NCBI GenBank assembly: GCA_019614645.1
Contig: JABWDB010000001.1
Span: forward strand, 1,798,001 to 1,862,000
Direction of reading: 5' to 3'
Source of the DNA: Stratiolaelaps scimitus
Lineage: Eukaryota > Arthropoda > Arachnida > Mesostigmata > Laelapidae
Length of the DNA: 64,000 bases
Shown here one piece after another: positions 14,501-29,800 of this stretch. Numbering within the stretch: position 1 is the stretch's first letter; each line of letters opens with the position of its first letter. The notes below the pieces were generated by a model. The model ran no database searches, was not told the origin of the DNA, and was given only the letters and a program-made list of their open reading frames with translations. The position numbers and the translations under genes were made by a program.

Positions 14501-17500
14501 CTTCGTGTTTCAGCTCCTCTACGATGGCTTGCGCTTATGTGAATGGCGGTGGTGAGAGATATTCTGAAACTGTATTTGTTGAATTCTCTCGTCGTTCACA
14601 TAAACATTGCACACGAACGCACGGGCACACATCAACACACGCACAAACATTTGCTCGTACGGACCTCGAGGAGAGAAGCCAAGAGGCTTCTCGAGGACTC
14701 TCATCGTTCCCCGGCGGCGGCGGCGGCTTTTTGACAGAAACAGCAGCAGCAGCAGCAGCAATATCAGCTGCGGTGATGGTGGTGGTATCATACTTCCATG
14801 GCAGTCATGGAAGCTGCTTTGCAGCGGGTTCTGCAGCGGGTCGTAGCCGCCGTAGTATAATGCTAGTGCTGCTGCTTCAGCTGCTACTGGTGGTGGGGGG
14901 GGGGGGGGGGGGACCACCACTGGTCGCCGTGGTGATCTTGGCGGTATTAAGACTCGTAAGTCTTCCCCGACGGACGCCGTCACCGACTAGCTAGCTGCAG
15001 AAGCCGACGGTGTTCGGTCTTCGCCTTGACAGCACCGGCAGGACTACTCCAATGCTTGACGCTGTTGTTCCCGCTGCCGCCGCCGCCGCTGCCGCCGCTA
15101 CTACTGATGACGATGCTGCTGCTGATGATGATGATGACGATGGTGACGGCGACGCGACGTTGACTACCAAAATCTTCTAGCTCGTCTGCGCTGTGCTGGC
15201 GATTGAGCTGCCTAAAGCCGCCAGCCTACCTGCCCGCTTCGGTGTGTGTGTCTGTGTCACCGAGCACTGCGTTCGACTGCAGGCTATCCCACGAGGCTTT
15301 GTTGTTGCTTCATGGTTGTGCTGCTGTTGTTGCTGTTGTTATTGCTGCTGCTGCTACTGCTGCTGTTGTGAGCAGCGTTGTTAGCAACAACGACAGCTCG
15401 AATGGCCACAGCACTGTTCATGGCGTTGCCTTAGCTGTGTGTTCGAGGACCACGAGGAGCCGTCTATTTTCAGGATGAGGTCGCCAACTGCGAGAGAAAC
15501 AGCGAATCAACGAGCAGATAATACGGGTATAGGGTGGTTGCCGCGGGGGGTGGAGGGAGGGAATCGCGACCCGCCGCCGCGGATCTCTACAACGATAGTA
15601 ATCGTAGTTGTAGTAGTGGTAGTGGTAGTAGTCGTAGCTCGCTTCTTCCCACTGGTACTTCGCTCAAACATTAGCACGATTGGCCGGTGTCGTCCCGTGC
15701 AAAATTCTGCAGACACAATATTCCTGTCGACTCATGCGGCAGCAGAAGCAGCCGCGTTGACGACATCGACGATGACGACGACAACGTTGACGCCAAAGAG
15801 GTGGAAGCAAAAGAATCCACATTGAGCGCAACATCACCAGCGCACTAAAGCTGGAGTGACCCCCCGACGATGGAGCGGGGGTGAACGGGGGCTCCTCGGG
15901 GGCAGTTTGACAATTGTTGCAGGCGTACACTCACCGACAACGATCGACAACGACGCGAGATCAAGAATAGCTAGCTGGACCACTGAGTGACTCGCTGACT
16001 GCAGCGTTCTCACAGCGGCCGCTGAACAAGGCAAAGATGATGGCCGCTACAATGGTGACGATGGAAAAGTGCGGGGCTCGCCGGCCATTGGCAACAGGCA
16101 CACTGTTGTCGGCGTCACATCGCGCCAGGTGCTCCAGAAGCCACGTAACAAATTGTCCACATGGATGCCTGGCCATTTACTGCCATGCAGAACAGAACCG
16201 GCGGACTCCTGCTACGAGGAAGATGATGAAAATCTTCCCCCAGTCTGCCGGCTGCCTGCCTGGCTGGCTTGCGTCTCTGCCTACTTCCTTTGTAAACCCA
16301 TCTGACACGAACGAGGTATTGGTGTTAAGCATAGAACGGTGGCCGCGCTTGCTATGGTGTTCGTGTTGCGTATGGTGCCGTCTTCGAGCTCATTCTCGCT
16401 TTTTTTTTGTTTGTGTTTTGTATAGATAATGTCTAATCTGTACATCGTTCGTATGGAAATAGAGCTACGAGCATTAACAACGGTGCCTGTGGCCGCCTCG
16501 CCGATGGACGGCGGTGTTAATCTTTGAACACTCTGCTCTTGCTTCGGTGCTGAGCATGAAAGCTGTGTGCTGTAATTATCAGCTCCAATTGTTTTTTTGT
16601 CTCTATTGGCGAGGGTTGGACAATGGATGTCGGCAGCTTAAATTTGACATTTGATTAGTTTAGGTGTGCTCGAAATGCGATGTGCTGGAACGAACACATA
16701 ATTGCTGCATAATTGCTCATAGCCGAGGAGTATGATTGTGAACAAGATTATGATATGTTTTGTTAGAAATTGACTTGTTCACAAGGTAATTATGTGGATT
16801 TAATCATTTCTATGGCAAAATAAGCATGTGTAGCGTCTCATGAGAAAAGGTGTCGTGTGAACTATCTGGTATATCATACCGCCGTTATTCAACCTCTGGA
16901 GAAATGGTGAATTGTCGTCAACAAAAATCTACTCATCGATTGGGTATAGCGTATGTAAGGACTGATTTTCTGAAGTGAAATTGGAGTAAAAAAATATTGG
17001 AGTTAATGGTTTCCTCCAGGTTTGAACTCCTGCCGGGGTCAACCTGAGCTGCGTTTTTGGGCCGAATTCGCCAAATCAGGGCCTCGTTGTTTCTAAGATA
17101 GCAGCCTGTACTTCAATAGACTTCGACGCTTCTCCACTTCAGGTTATATGATAGAGAAGCAATCAATATATAAATGCTTCTTACTTATTCGAACTGGGAA
17201 AGTAAGTAGCTAATTAATTTATATATTTTAGTTTGTGAAACATTCGCAACATTTGTGAAATTTTTTTTTGTCCTTGTAAGGCATGGACTGGAAACGACTT
17301 ATATTTGAGCTGTTTAGAACTGGTCGATAGATTTTGGTATTTCCGCCTGTAGCCAACATTAGGGACAGTTTCAGAATGCGAATTCGCCGAGTTCCTCTGA
17401 CAGACCATAAATGAGCGATTAGTACGTGTTATAGGGTTCAAATCGATGTATATCTCTATCTGCTACTATTATTGCTACAGAGAGAGATTTTTGATCATCA

Positions 17501-20500
17501 TCGTTCAATATGGTATATGCCGGGCCGGTGCAGTGTTAGCGTTCACGTAACAAAACGTCTGCGTCATCATATACGTATCGCCTAAATGCAACAACGTATA
17601 ACCGTGACAATGCACTTGATGAAAGACCTTGTGTCGGTCCCTAGCTTGGATAGCGAGGTGGCCGAGATCAGTCAGAAGGAACACAGTGTGGCCTGTTATT
17701 TTCTTTGAGCTGAGGGGGCGGCAATCATTGATCATTTCGAGGCACTTTCAGGACGGATTTATTGGCCCACACCGCCGCCGCCTGGCGTGATGCTTCGAGG
17801 TGTCTGCGCGATGGAATCGAGCCAGGTTATACTATATTATATTCTATGGTGATAAACGATACAGCAACGTCCGCGAATCATAGTTGGCATGCCTCATTGA
17901 TCTTTTGCTGCAACGCTAGTATATACGCTTGCTATAGACTGCCTGTCTACGATAAATAAACGCCAAGAATGAATGCTGCATTTCGTTACCCTCTTAGACA
18001 TAATAACATGTTTTCAACATTCGCCACATATCCCATGTTTCCTTGGACCGGCAACGGCGGAAGATATCGCTGGGAATTCCGCTACATTGGCGCTTATGGC
18101 GTCGTGAATCTCATTATATCGCAGGATACGCGAGCTCTCGTCCGAACGGTTTTCAACGCTTCTCGCATTGTACATTCATTAATTTACCTGAAGTATGAAT
18201 TGACGCAGTTTTATATTATACTAATACAGGGAGATAGATCAGCCTATCTTATGCATCATGGAATACCATCTATAAATCAACTGTGGCTACTAAATCTTGT
18301 TCTTTACTAATGAAAGATACGAGTTGCTCTTGCTTTAACGGCGTCCTAGAGCATTCTACAAAGCTTCGAAAGATGTCAGAGCAATGAACAAATGCACGCA
18401 TCCATCTGTCGTCCAAAGCGCATATTGCTGCCTGATTGCTAACAATAACGACCTTCGCCTCATAAAGCCGTCAAACACCGTTCGACTAACATGCATGAAA
18501 TCTTAAAATAAATCATACATTTTGTACACGGCGGCAAATACACACCAATTAGTGTACCCCTATTCATAATTTTCATGCTGTTGTTATTCAATGACATCAA
18601 ATTGCATTCGGCCGTTCGTGCACGCGATTGGCTATATAAGCCCTTGCTATATAATGACGCCGAATGTGGCACGACGCATCGCTCAGAATAGCCGTCTGGG
18701 GATTTTATCCCCGCAGCGATGTCAACGTTCTTATGCAATGAACTGTGAGACCGGCTGTTACGTTTCGAAGTTCGATGGACATAGACATCTGCGCACTTAC
18801 CTATTTTCGTCATGTATTATTATGCTCGCTTCAATGTATGCTGATTAGCGTTGGTTAATTAGACTCACCTAATGGCTGAGGGCCGCTGTTCTAAGATGAG
18901 TTCAGTATGTTTGTACAGCGCTGGCTTGCCTACCATTGCTATCGGTTTTTCAAATGAAAATTTTACCGTGGAAGAATGAATAAACCGTGTATATATATAT
19001 AAAATGAGCTTGTTGCTGTGTGGACCTGTTCTAAGTGACAGCACCTTAACCTAACAAAACACAGAAAAATAACGCAGGAAGCTGCGCGTGCGAAGACGCT
19101 TTGGTCGTCTGCAATCGTCGGCCAGTTGATTAATTGTTGATTAGTTGCCCCTCATTATACCCTCTGCAATCAGTTACGGCATCAGACATAAACGAATCGA
19201 TACTACTACTCTGTACCGCAGAAAGCACAATAGATCGAAATAGATCCAACACATGTTGTCTATAATAACGCTCGATTGGAATCTCTCATTTTCTTTTATA
19301 AACAGCATACACCTCGACTTTAGGAACAAAGGCTGTACCCGGCTCTGATTTTCGAAATGGCCACAAGCGCTTGTTGACACAATTTGTCAATATCACAATA
19401 GCTTCGGTAAATACGCGATACGCTCACGAATCCGCTATACGCTTTGAGGCAGCAAGCAGTCATCAATCTTACTGTACGAGCCAGCCGTAACGGTGCCCGT
19501 TATCATCCCCAGCATCATATCGATCATTACCCATCGATGATTGAGGTGAAATGAATCGACTGACAGCAACCTGTCGCTGATCGCTGCGATACAATCATAT
19601 TAGCAGGCTCATTCGCTATTTATTCCCTGCCGAGCTATCGACTAGATAACCATTGAGCGAGACTAGGCCTCCCACCCCCACAGCGCTTGTCACGCCCAAG
19701 TGTTGTTAGTCCCGCCACCGCCGCCGCCGCCGCCACCGCCACCGCGATAGTGCAGGAATCGCCAACCGTCGCGTCGCCTTGCGCACCGCGCCGGTTCGTG
19801 ACTGTTCGAACGCGTCGTTCCTCTTCGACGGCTGGGAGAGAAAGCGTGTTGAAATCGGCAAACGCCGAATTGCTGCCCCGCTCATCGGCGGTAAAGTCAA
19901 CAACAGCAGCATCAGCAACAGCGAAATGATGTCGTCGTCGTCATAGCCGCCACTGGAGCCGATCTGGAGATGAAACGAATTCAACCAGACGACGCTCCAA
20001 TGAGTTGTCACGAATCAGCGATGTCCGTAATAAGACATGAACGACTCAAATCAGATAAGGCTGTAGCGTATATATATATATATATAGATACATATATATG
20101 TATATATATATATACAGCCAAACTAGGGTTTGCTAAATGAGCGTCCAGGGTAGATAATGCACCATAATGTGTTGCGGCGATTTTTCATGAGACTGAATCA
20201 GTAGTGTATTCCCTATGCTATGTCGCCATATTGCTGCAAGCGAGCACTTTTCGGCAATTTTTTCGACGAAAATTCCCATATCTGCTAGTGATTTCGTTAC
20301 GATTGTTTTCATAAATTGGAACGAAGCCACGAATGAATGAATGAATCTATTTCTGCTTCACTTTGTGTCAGTAGCATTTTTCTATGATATGGATTTCTCT
20401 ATTTATTTTAAGTTAGTCAAACATTGCTCCACATGATGCGGACGAAACCGATGCTCCTTTGGGTGTTCGCCAGGTCACTCCCGTAATCGATGTCCCTGTC

Positions 20501-20679
20501 GACTAGAAATTCTAGAATTTCTCTAATCTGTTTGAAAGACCGATTGCTTACTTCGACAGATGAATGAACCACGTAGTGAATTAAGGGAGTATACGGATAG
20601 CTGGGATCAAAATACCAAAAGCGAAACAATTAATTATTCTCAAGTTGAGCCTACAGCTTATTTTTTAGTCAGACACTGG

Positions 20680-20710
<31 letters not shown>

Positions 20711-22900
20711 TATATGTGTGTGTGTTTGGTGGCGCATTCGTTACAACCCGTTGCGTTGTTTTAGGTGATGACAAATTACACCAGGTGGCCTCTTGTGCAG
20801 AAAATTGCGGGTACGCGACCCAGCTCTTTCTGTATATTTCTTTTTTAATAAATTGTCACTAGCAAGCAACTATAGTTTCTAAAGACCTAGAGGCGCCCTC
20901 GACTATTTAATGGTGGTAGCTTAATCCTGTATTTTCGGTTCGCGCCGATTATTCAGAGATTAATATTATGCATGTTATAATAGTTAGCAAGACACCCCGA
21001 GTCTTTGCCGTGCATAGTCATCTCATCACGTTCAGGATGCACTTGGCAACAACCATATTCCTTCCCATTGTCGACCTCATTGGGCCCCGGTTGTTTTGCT
21101 CAATACGCATTTTGCAGTCGCATTCAGCTTCGAGAATATATTCTCGACGAAATTCGAGCACCGCCCATGAGTACGGTGATTGGAAGTTTAACACGTATGG
21201 GGCGTGCCAAGTATTCTTCAAGCACCTTTCTATGGTCTCTAAAACGCAGAGGCGTGTATGTCTAAATCGACGACGCGTTCGACAATCGTGTAACATTTCT
21301 CGAATGTTGTTGGACCTTGAAGGCTGCTTGTCTTTGGATTAGTTATGCCACCGTTATTCATGGCCAAAATTTGACCACTTCCCCGGGCTTCCAGCAACGT
21401 CTATTTTAGTGCCTTCCCGGATGTATGCTGTCGATTCTACGCATATACTCGTCAGACGAGAATTCCCTAGAGGTTCTCCATCGGGTTGTGGAGCTGAAGA
21501 ACATGCTGGCCACTCTAGGGTTTCAATGTCATGCCGTCCTAACCACGCACGTGTACTAGCGCTGACATGAATTGAAGCGTCATCTTGTTGGAAAACAATT
21601 GGCAGTCGATGAAATCGCTCCTAAACGGTAGCAGGGTGTTGATCAACATCTGCTCATAGTCGTCGCTATTCATTCGAGATGAGATGAAAGCGAGTGGGAG
21701 TCTGCCAAAAGAGGTGAAAGCTCCCTAAACCATAATGGTCCCGCCTCCGAAGTTGCTCTTTGTGAAGTACCGCAGCTCTTTACGTACATCAAGTTAAACC
21801 CATCTGGCCTGTCCAAATTGAACTTCTTCTCGTCACTGAAGATGATCTGAAACAACACAGCACATTTCAAATAGATGTGTACTCATAAGACACACTTTAA
21901 AGAGCGTGGCCCCAATACTCACCGATTTCCAGTCTCTGGCCATACTTTTTTAATGGTGCTTAAAACTGCTAATCTATGAAACTGAAGGTTAAACTCTTGC
22001 CTAATTTCTTCAACATTTTTGTCGAATTCGAGGCCAATCCACAAATGTGATGGCTGGCTGAACTTTCACGGACGTCCTTTACACATATTAGTACCATACG
22101 GAGTTGAGTAAATAATTTTCCACTACACAACAACCTCTGCCAATTTCTCTGGCAAGTGCAGCCTGAGTTATTCCTGCCCGGTAGCAGTAATAAGCAGTAA
22201 TAACTGCTTTCTCTGCATCAGTAGGGCTCGAAGCGTGACCCCACGACTACAGCAAAGAGTGAATGCTCAACGCAAACTGAATTAACTTCAACAAAAACAC
22301 TGGATAACTGGGGGTGCCTTATCGTTTTGAACACCCGAAAAAGGACACATTTCATTGTAGCAAGCTGCATGCCCCGTCATATGCGCTGTACTTTGTGGTA
22401 TGTATGTTATTTGACACGTACATTAATCTGATACAGCATAAGGGCCTCAGATGTGTGCTTTTCGCAACTATTTGTTCAAATATACTTGAGTTTATAAATA
22501 TATATTCTTAAAAAACAATGAACACGAGAAAGGCTGACCAGCTGTCGAAGAAAAGTGCGTTCTGCTATGAACCATGTATCCTAGCATAGTTAAATTATTG
22601 ATGGAGATCGCAACAAATTACTCTCAGGAACCGAGTGCAATTGATCGATGCAGCCACCGGTACTACGTCTGCTATTGCACAACTGTATAATAGCTGCCCT
22701 GTCAGTGTAGCTGATGGATATATGTATGATATTTGGTTATGTCAAAATAAAGAAAAAGGCTGCCGTTTGCTCACTGTAAATTATACAGGAGTGTGCTCTG
22801 TCTTTCATCTGCAATATGTTGATCGACTGGAGAATTACTTTTCTTCGCTTGAAATAACAAAACTGGCCGCCCAGAAACTCCTTAAAACGGCTAATTTGAG

Positions 22901-22936
<36 letters not shown>

Positions 22937-24790
22937 GAGTACAATTAGTCGTCTGTTTGCGATCCATTCGTAAATCACAAACCAAATCCTTAATTTCTCG
23001 ATCCAAGAATAGCGGGCTCATATTCGAGGTAACAACAGGTGGGTCGATGGATAAACACAGCCAGTTAGTTAGTCGTACGATTTGCCATTTCGTTGTGTAC
23101 ACCATTATCATCATTATTACTACTTTATTATTATTATCATTATTATTATTGTCATAATAAATATGTATTTTAGATTTACCGTTGTCATCTCGTCGTATCC
23201 TCCCTGCCACTTATTTGTTCTTTATCATCTTCAACACAGGTGAGTAGCACGAGCATCACAGCCGGCACACGCTGTCGATGTCAGTGCTTCAGCAAACCGC
23301 GTCGACATTGTGTATATCCATAGGCCTCTATTTGTCGTCCATTCCCGTTCCCGCCGACTGAGACAATTGTGCGTAGCCGCACCGCGAACCAGCCACCATC
23401 AATTGATCTGTTCGCATAACAAGACTACGCCGACCCATTGCAGTCCCACGATGTCTCCGCTGTCGGGGAGGTGTAAATTGTCTGTTAGACCCATGGCTAG
23501 ACCCATGGTGTCGTTCAGCAGCCAACTTCGTGCTTTTGCTGAGCTCGCCTCGATCACGGCTTGATCACCTATCTGTCTGTGAATGGCCCAACTCGTGACA
23601 TACAGGATACTACTGAATTCGTCGGCGTCATACTCCGTCGTAATGTGACACGTTCATTGATACCGTTATAACCAGCAGATTTGCGCGAGGAGCTTGACAC
23701 CGGCGTGATCGTCCTCGTTCTCATCTTCGACCCAAGACGTTCGTAACTCGGGCTACGGTAGCCAATTTTCGGCCACTCGGTGCGACTTTCGTATAGGACT
23801 TGCTCGTCTACCACCTTTGTATTCGGTGTACGTGGGGCTGAATGAGTGAAGCTTCAATGTAGAACGCTCGATAGGGCCCCCGCACCAGTGGGGGATCCAT
23901 TCGGGATGGTGGCGAGAGATGAACCCCCGCCACAGATCGATACCGCTGCCTCCTGCAACTGTCACTGCTGAGAGAACGAGAGAGAGAATCGACAGGCCAA
24001 AGGCTCGCACAAAATGACAGCGATGATGAGCTGAGTGAATCACATCTGTTATCATAAGCGGGACGTTCGTGAGCATCCACACGACAGCGGTTCGTTGTTC
24101 CATTGCCATTTTGTAGGTAACTTTGTTTTTTTTTCATAGCAGCCTCGGCCCAGACGACAACAAACACTCACGTCAGCCGCCACGTTTGCCACGGAAATAC
24201 CATATTTCGGATTGCAAAGATTACGTTGTTTTATTTTTAATTCGGCAGGCACATGTTATCAGACAGCTCGTTAGGGCGGTAGTCACCTCTGTTGTATATC
24301 GACATGATTAACTGCGGCGTTTGTGTTCTATAATATCGCGCTATGTAGCTGTGTGTTATCGCTGCTCGTGCCATATCAGCGGTATTCAACGGCAACAGCG
24401 AATAACTCTTTGTGGGTCGCTACAGAAGACCGGCCACCGTCGTCAAGTGGCCAGTTCCGTAAAGTGACAGGCTCAGAGAGCTCGCGTAACGGCAACGCGA
24501 CTACCAGTGCTATTGGCTAGCGCCAATGTTGTTCGAGACACATTATTATAATGATAATAAATAATTGCATTTCCCTAATCAGCGATTGATAATATGAGTT
24601 TCGCACGTAAACTAATTCACTTCATGGAAGGTCTTCCCCAGCACAGGCAACGGTTGTAGCTGCAGACCGAGCCGCTTTTTACGCACATACATTTTAATCT
24701 ATTCCAATCGAATGGTTGATACGAGCGGCAAATCAAAGAAATGAGAGCTATTCAAAAGCGAATTGCACACACTCATCCATATATCTGCGT

Positions 24791-24821
<31 letters not shown>

Positions 24822-26819
24822 TATATATGTGTGTCGCTGGTGTCGTACTAAGCGGGTCTGTTGGTGTGTTGATAACTGTGCGAGCACCGACGCTCCTAAT
24901 TCCGTGTCCAGATTTGGACGATTCAGCTCGACTTTGATCCGACCCAATTCCGAGTCGTCTCATCACTTGGAAGTCATACCGCCTGTCACAAACATATTTC
25001 GAAATCGGTTACTAAGAAATCATATTGACAAAAAAAAATGTAAACAGAAGCTGTGGAAATAAATACAAAAGAATGGATACAGCTCGATATGAACATCACT
25101 TCTTTGGCGGATCAAGATAATAATAATAATAAATAATAATAATAATAATAATAATGATAGTCATGCTTTGCATGCGGACAACACAAATTATCCCTTATCC
25201 CGTTACCCCGATTGAAACAAAGCTCCCGGGGTACGGCTCCACGAGTAGAGAAGACATGCAGACCCGGGAGCATTTCTAGGATATCGGCGGGCAATAATTA
25301 GTGTAAAATATGATATTTATGGGCGGCTTCATCAACGATTGAATTCGATCAGTAGTGATATGCAATGATTACTTTTTTGGCCGGCTATTTTTCAGTAGCT
25401 TTTATACGAAATACGATGTTTGCCACGCCCTAAAAGGAGGTGGCCAGAGATTGTTGAATTTGTTATTGAATAGCACCGCGATCAAGTGGCTAATTGCATC
25501 CGATTTCTGCGCTAATGAATCTCGCCCCGTAGGAGCACACTTCTCGGCTTTGAATGGCGGCGGGCATCCGTGCACAAGTGATTCACCATGCGCTTTTCGA
25601 TATCGTTCGCAAATATCGATAGAGAAATCGTTCACACTCAGCGATTTTTTATAATCTCTCAGGATCGTCGAATAGCAAGAATCATAACAATAATAATCAC
25701 TATTGTTGTTATTATTATTATTGATTATAATAGTTAGGGATCGTCAGCACAAACATGGAAACATGTTTTTCATACGTGAACATGATTGTTACAAGAAATG
25801 TCCTTGCCATCATCGTGATTTCTCATCAACCCAATGCGGCACGCTCAGTTAATTGCGTTGAGTTAGATGGCATATGGACAAAAAATTACAAATGTAAACA
25901 GAATAATCGCAATATACCATCATACGGCCTAACTTAATCCAGGGTCGAACTATGCAAAAAAAAATATATTTAGAAATGCTCGCTATTCTGAAGTGCACCG
26001 GGATGTACTAGATTGAGTTTATGGCGCCCCCTGGCGATATTCTTCGGCAATCGAGCCGCACGATTGTGAAGAGCTTCACTTCGGTATCGCGTGGTGGCGC
26101 CACATGTTCATCCCTTGACGATGTATTGTGTAACGAGATAGACTGGCCGTGGCAGCCGACCCGTTTTCAGAGCAAAATCTGAAGCAAAATCCCTATAGTT
26201 TACTAATAGTTGTCGTAATTACAGAGTCAGTTCATCCTGCACCTAATTAGGCGACATCAATTCGAAGGGCACCTCGCATCCCATGTACTTTATCCAATGC
26301 CAGCATGGCCTGTCAACTTCATGAGATATCTCGGGGAGGCAGCCAATAACTATATTGTGATTATTCGTATTGTTTAATATTCATTACGTGTTTACTGGTT
26401 CAGATAACCGTATACGTTATAACACATATAATAACAATCATCAATATTGACTTGCCAGTAAAAGATATCTTGAACAAAGCCGGGGTGACGGTACCATGTG
26501 ACCGTGTCCGCAGTTTGTTGCAGGTTTCAAGGAAACTGATTGAATACATCAGATCAACTCATATTGAATCTGATCCACAAATGACCTAATAGAACGCTTT
26601 CTCAAATGAATGAATGCATCGAATCACACCGTTTAAGTGAGCCCAGACTTGCAGACAGTAGCAAATCATTGAACTAATTACCCTCGTCTTATAACGCATC
26701 CTCTACGATTGAATATGACAATAAGGCAGATAATCATCGGTTCAGATATACACATGACGTATATATATATATAATATATAAGTGGCTGTTAATGATTTGA
26801 AGTGATGACATCCCTGACT

Positions 26820-26859
<40 letters not shown>

Positions 26860-29800
26860 TTACTATTGTAATCCGAGGTAACTATTCATCATCGTAACCG
26901 CGTCTGCTGACGAATAACTACCCGTGAACGTTGCGGGCTCTTCCTCGCAAGTGGCGGACCAGGACGACTCGATGAAGCCTCATTCACTCATTAACAACAT
27001 ATCGACGCAAAAAAACAATTCTTAGAGCGAATCGCAAATGGACACGAACGTATACGCTAGCTCTTCGGCACACGCCTCGTTCATATGTCCGTAGGCAAAA
27101 TATATAATAGCTTCGATTTCTATGTGCCCAATGGACGCAGGCGAAATATAATTGCTCGTAATCCCTTCAGTATCCGCATAGGGCTCTATAGAGCTATGCA
27201 GTGTTAGCTCTATCTGGACAACGATGGCCGATGGCCGACAAAAACCACAAGAACTGATTCAAACCGAACGTCAGCCGTGGGATTGTTTTTATTTTCAATC
27301 TTTTTTTTTGTTATCCTAAATCGCTGGGCGCACCCCGGCCCATCCCCGAACTCAGTGAGGATGCCGTTTGTCAGTGAAGATCGCCAACCAAGTGGTAACA
27401 ATAGAAGACTATAGTTATAAAGTGACTTTATCAACTGTTCGTTTCATTTGTAGTACCGCGTAACCTGAATAATTGTCGTGGATAATTAGTCATAATAGCG
27501 AAATTGCTGGTCCACACGCAGAGACTCGCACACCTGGCGCGCGGGCAAATGTGGCAATTTAGACTGACGTGGACTTTTTGTAAATATTTTTTCTTGATCT
27601 TAATGACTGGCATGGGTGGATGGCCGGGATGTTTGTCTACAACAGGTGACTGAAAAAACAATGGTGCACCTAATCATGTGCAAGACTAGGCTACGCCTTA
27701 CGGTCACCCCGCCTGCTATTGAATATTGTGTTTCTTGTTTTTGAGCATTGTCGAGTGATCTGCTATTTCTTTGGACGTGAAGTGGCAAAATAGATCGTTG
27801 AGAAACTCTGCTGGTTGTGTAGAAAAAATTAAAAACATATGTAGAGTATATTAAATTCTTCCTTCAACGGCCGTGTGTGTGTGTGTGTGTCTGTTAATGC
27901 GATCACACATGAGCTTCCCCCGCGGCATAAGGGTCACGTCTTATTTTTAGCAGAACGGGTGAAACGTGCGAATTGTTTCTACGTAAATACGTACGCAAAG
28001 TTTGTGCCTGGTCAGGATTTTGTTGTTTGACCGTCATCAATATTATTTTTAATTAAGGGCGGCAAGCTAGATTGTCCAATTTACTCGAATAATTGCTATG
28101 CGCCTAGAAGCATCATGTCAGAAACTGACATCTGGAAAACGCTAAGGTTTTCATGTTTCGATACAGTTGTCTAGGGAAAATGATCCACCCAACATGGCCG
28201 AAAACCTGAACGCCTATGGCGGTAATGGTCTTACCTAACAGTCTTGCCCCTTGAGATTGTATTGCCAATCTCATTAAGCTTGATTCGAGTTGAATCTAAA
28301 ACGTCGTATCTGACAAGGAACATTTCTAGTTAGCTGTCGCAGGGGATACCGTGATGTCTTCGATGTCTGCAATATGTGCAGCGCATTCTGTATCCTACAA
28401 TTCAGCTTCAAGGTATCATCGTATTCGATCGTAGTTAGCTTGAAACTTAGCAATTTTGATCAGCACAGTACACCGATATGCCGGATTCACCAATACATCT
28501 CTCTCTCTCTCTCCAGAGTAATGATAAATATGCAAATAATCCTCGATGTATCGCGTGGAAATCGCGGCCGTTTGAGAGGTCGTCCCTTTAAATTTGTCTA
28601 TAGCTGTCTCTAATCTACTATGACAACCAATTATATATTGTTGTTTCGTCATATGTCATCCTGAATTATTTGTATTAATCGAAATCATGATAGCAGTTTC
28701 AATATATCGTCAACGCAAGTACTACAAAATAACATATAGTAGTCGTGTGTTGATCCGTACAGGGAGGAGCAATCTTGCAAAACGTCCGGCTCCAAACACT
28801 CGATTAATTATCGGGCTACTAAGCGTGATTCAATTATACAAATGGGTCTAATGATTGGTTCGTGTATAATTATCATTATTATTATTATGGACTTTTCCGG
28901 AGATACTGGACGATTCTTCATCGTGTGCGCCTTCAGAGACGCGACGTGATTTGTTTGGCTGTCTTTCCTGTGACTTCATGATGCACGTTTTTGTTATCTT
29001 TTTTTTTAGTTATTGCTGAACGACTAGTTGATACAATAATATGTCCGCGCACCGGAGCGTAGTCTGCTTCAATAAGACAATAGTTGGCTTAGGTAAATCG
29101 ACCCGCGATCTCATGGACACTGATTGATACCGTAAGTGATTGTTTATGCAGAGATAGAAGAATTTTTCGAGCCCTTTGGTGGCCTGGTGGTGCATTCGTG
29201 TGCGCCTGGCAATCGGAAAAGACACATAGGTGCACGGGTTCGATCCACACCGTTGCACATTTGCATTTAAAGGGGCCCATCTTACGAAGCAATGCTAAAT
29301 AGCAGTACTGTGCAAGTTAAATGTTGGCTGAGAGTCAGCCCGAAAACCTTAAGAAGAATTCGGATAGCTCGCCAGTCGAGTCGAACCTTTTTTAGCACCC
29401 GGTACAGAGGTGGCTCTTTATGAGGCTACGTTTCGCGAATTGAGAACGATTAAGATGAGAAGCGTCGTATTCAATGGATTATTAAACGTTCTTACCATAT
29501 GGGCACGCGCGATTTCAAATCACCGGATACGTGGCTTATTCTGAGATTTTGTTTTCAACGCGTTCTACTCTGTACTCCTCGGCTAGCTATACTGTTCTAT
29601 GACGTTCTTGTTACCGCGTTCCAGCCACTTTAGGGCGGACCCCAGCCTGAAGCTGGCGGCTATCAGCGCGTTGCGGGGTATTCATACTGAGAGGTTTGTC
29701 TCGTATTGAACAGGAAGGATTCACGCGGGGAAGATTTAGTAGCTTCGTTTTCACAATACTGCTTGCACTTATGATACGGGTGAACCGAACGACAAATCTA

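Noticed and set aside
14341..14994. 217-codon plus-strand ORF with a signal-peptide-like Leu run
   Set aside because: The Leu run is a CTG repeat; the rest is Ser/Gly/Val from trinucleotide runs, and overlapping frames on both strands are equally open.
20133..20629. Minus-strand ORFs with protein-like helices
   Set aside because: No family recognised and no splice or start signal; may be an old element but cannot be supported.
29010..29292. Minus-strand ORFs sharing ARRTRMHHQATKGL with one at 51654-51887
   Set aside because: Shared peptide is the reverse strand of the SINE, not a gene family.
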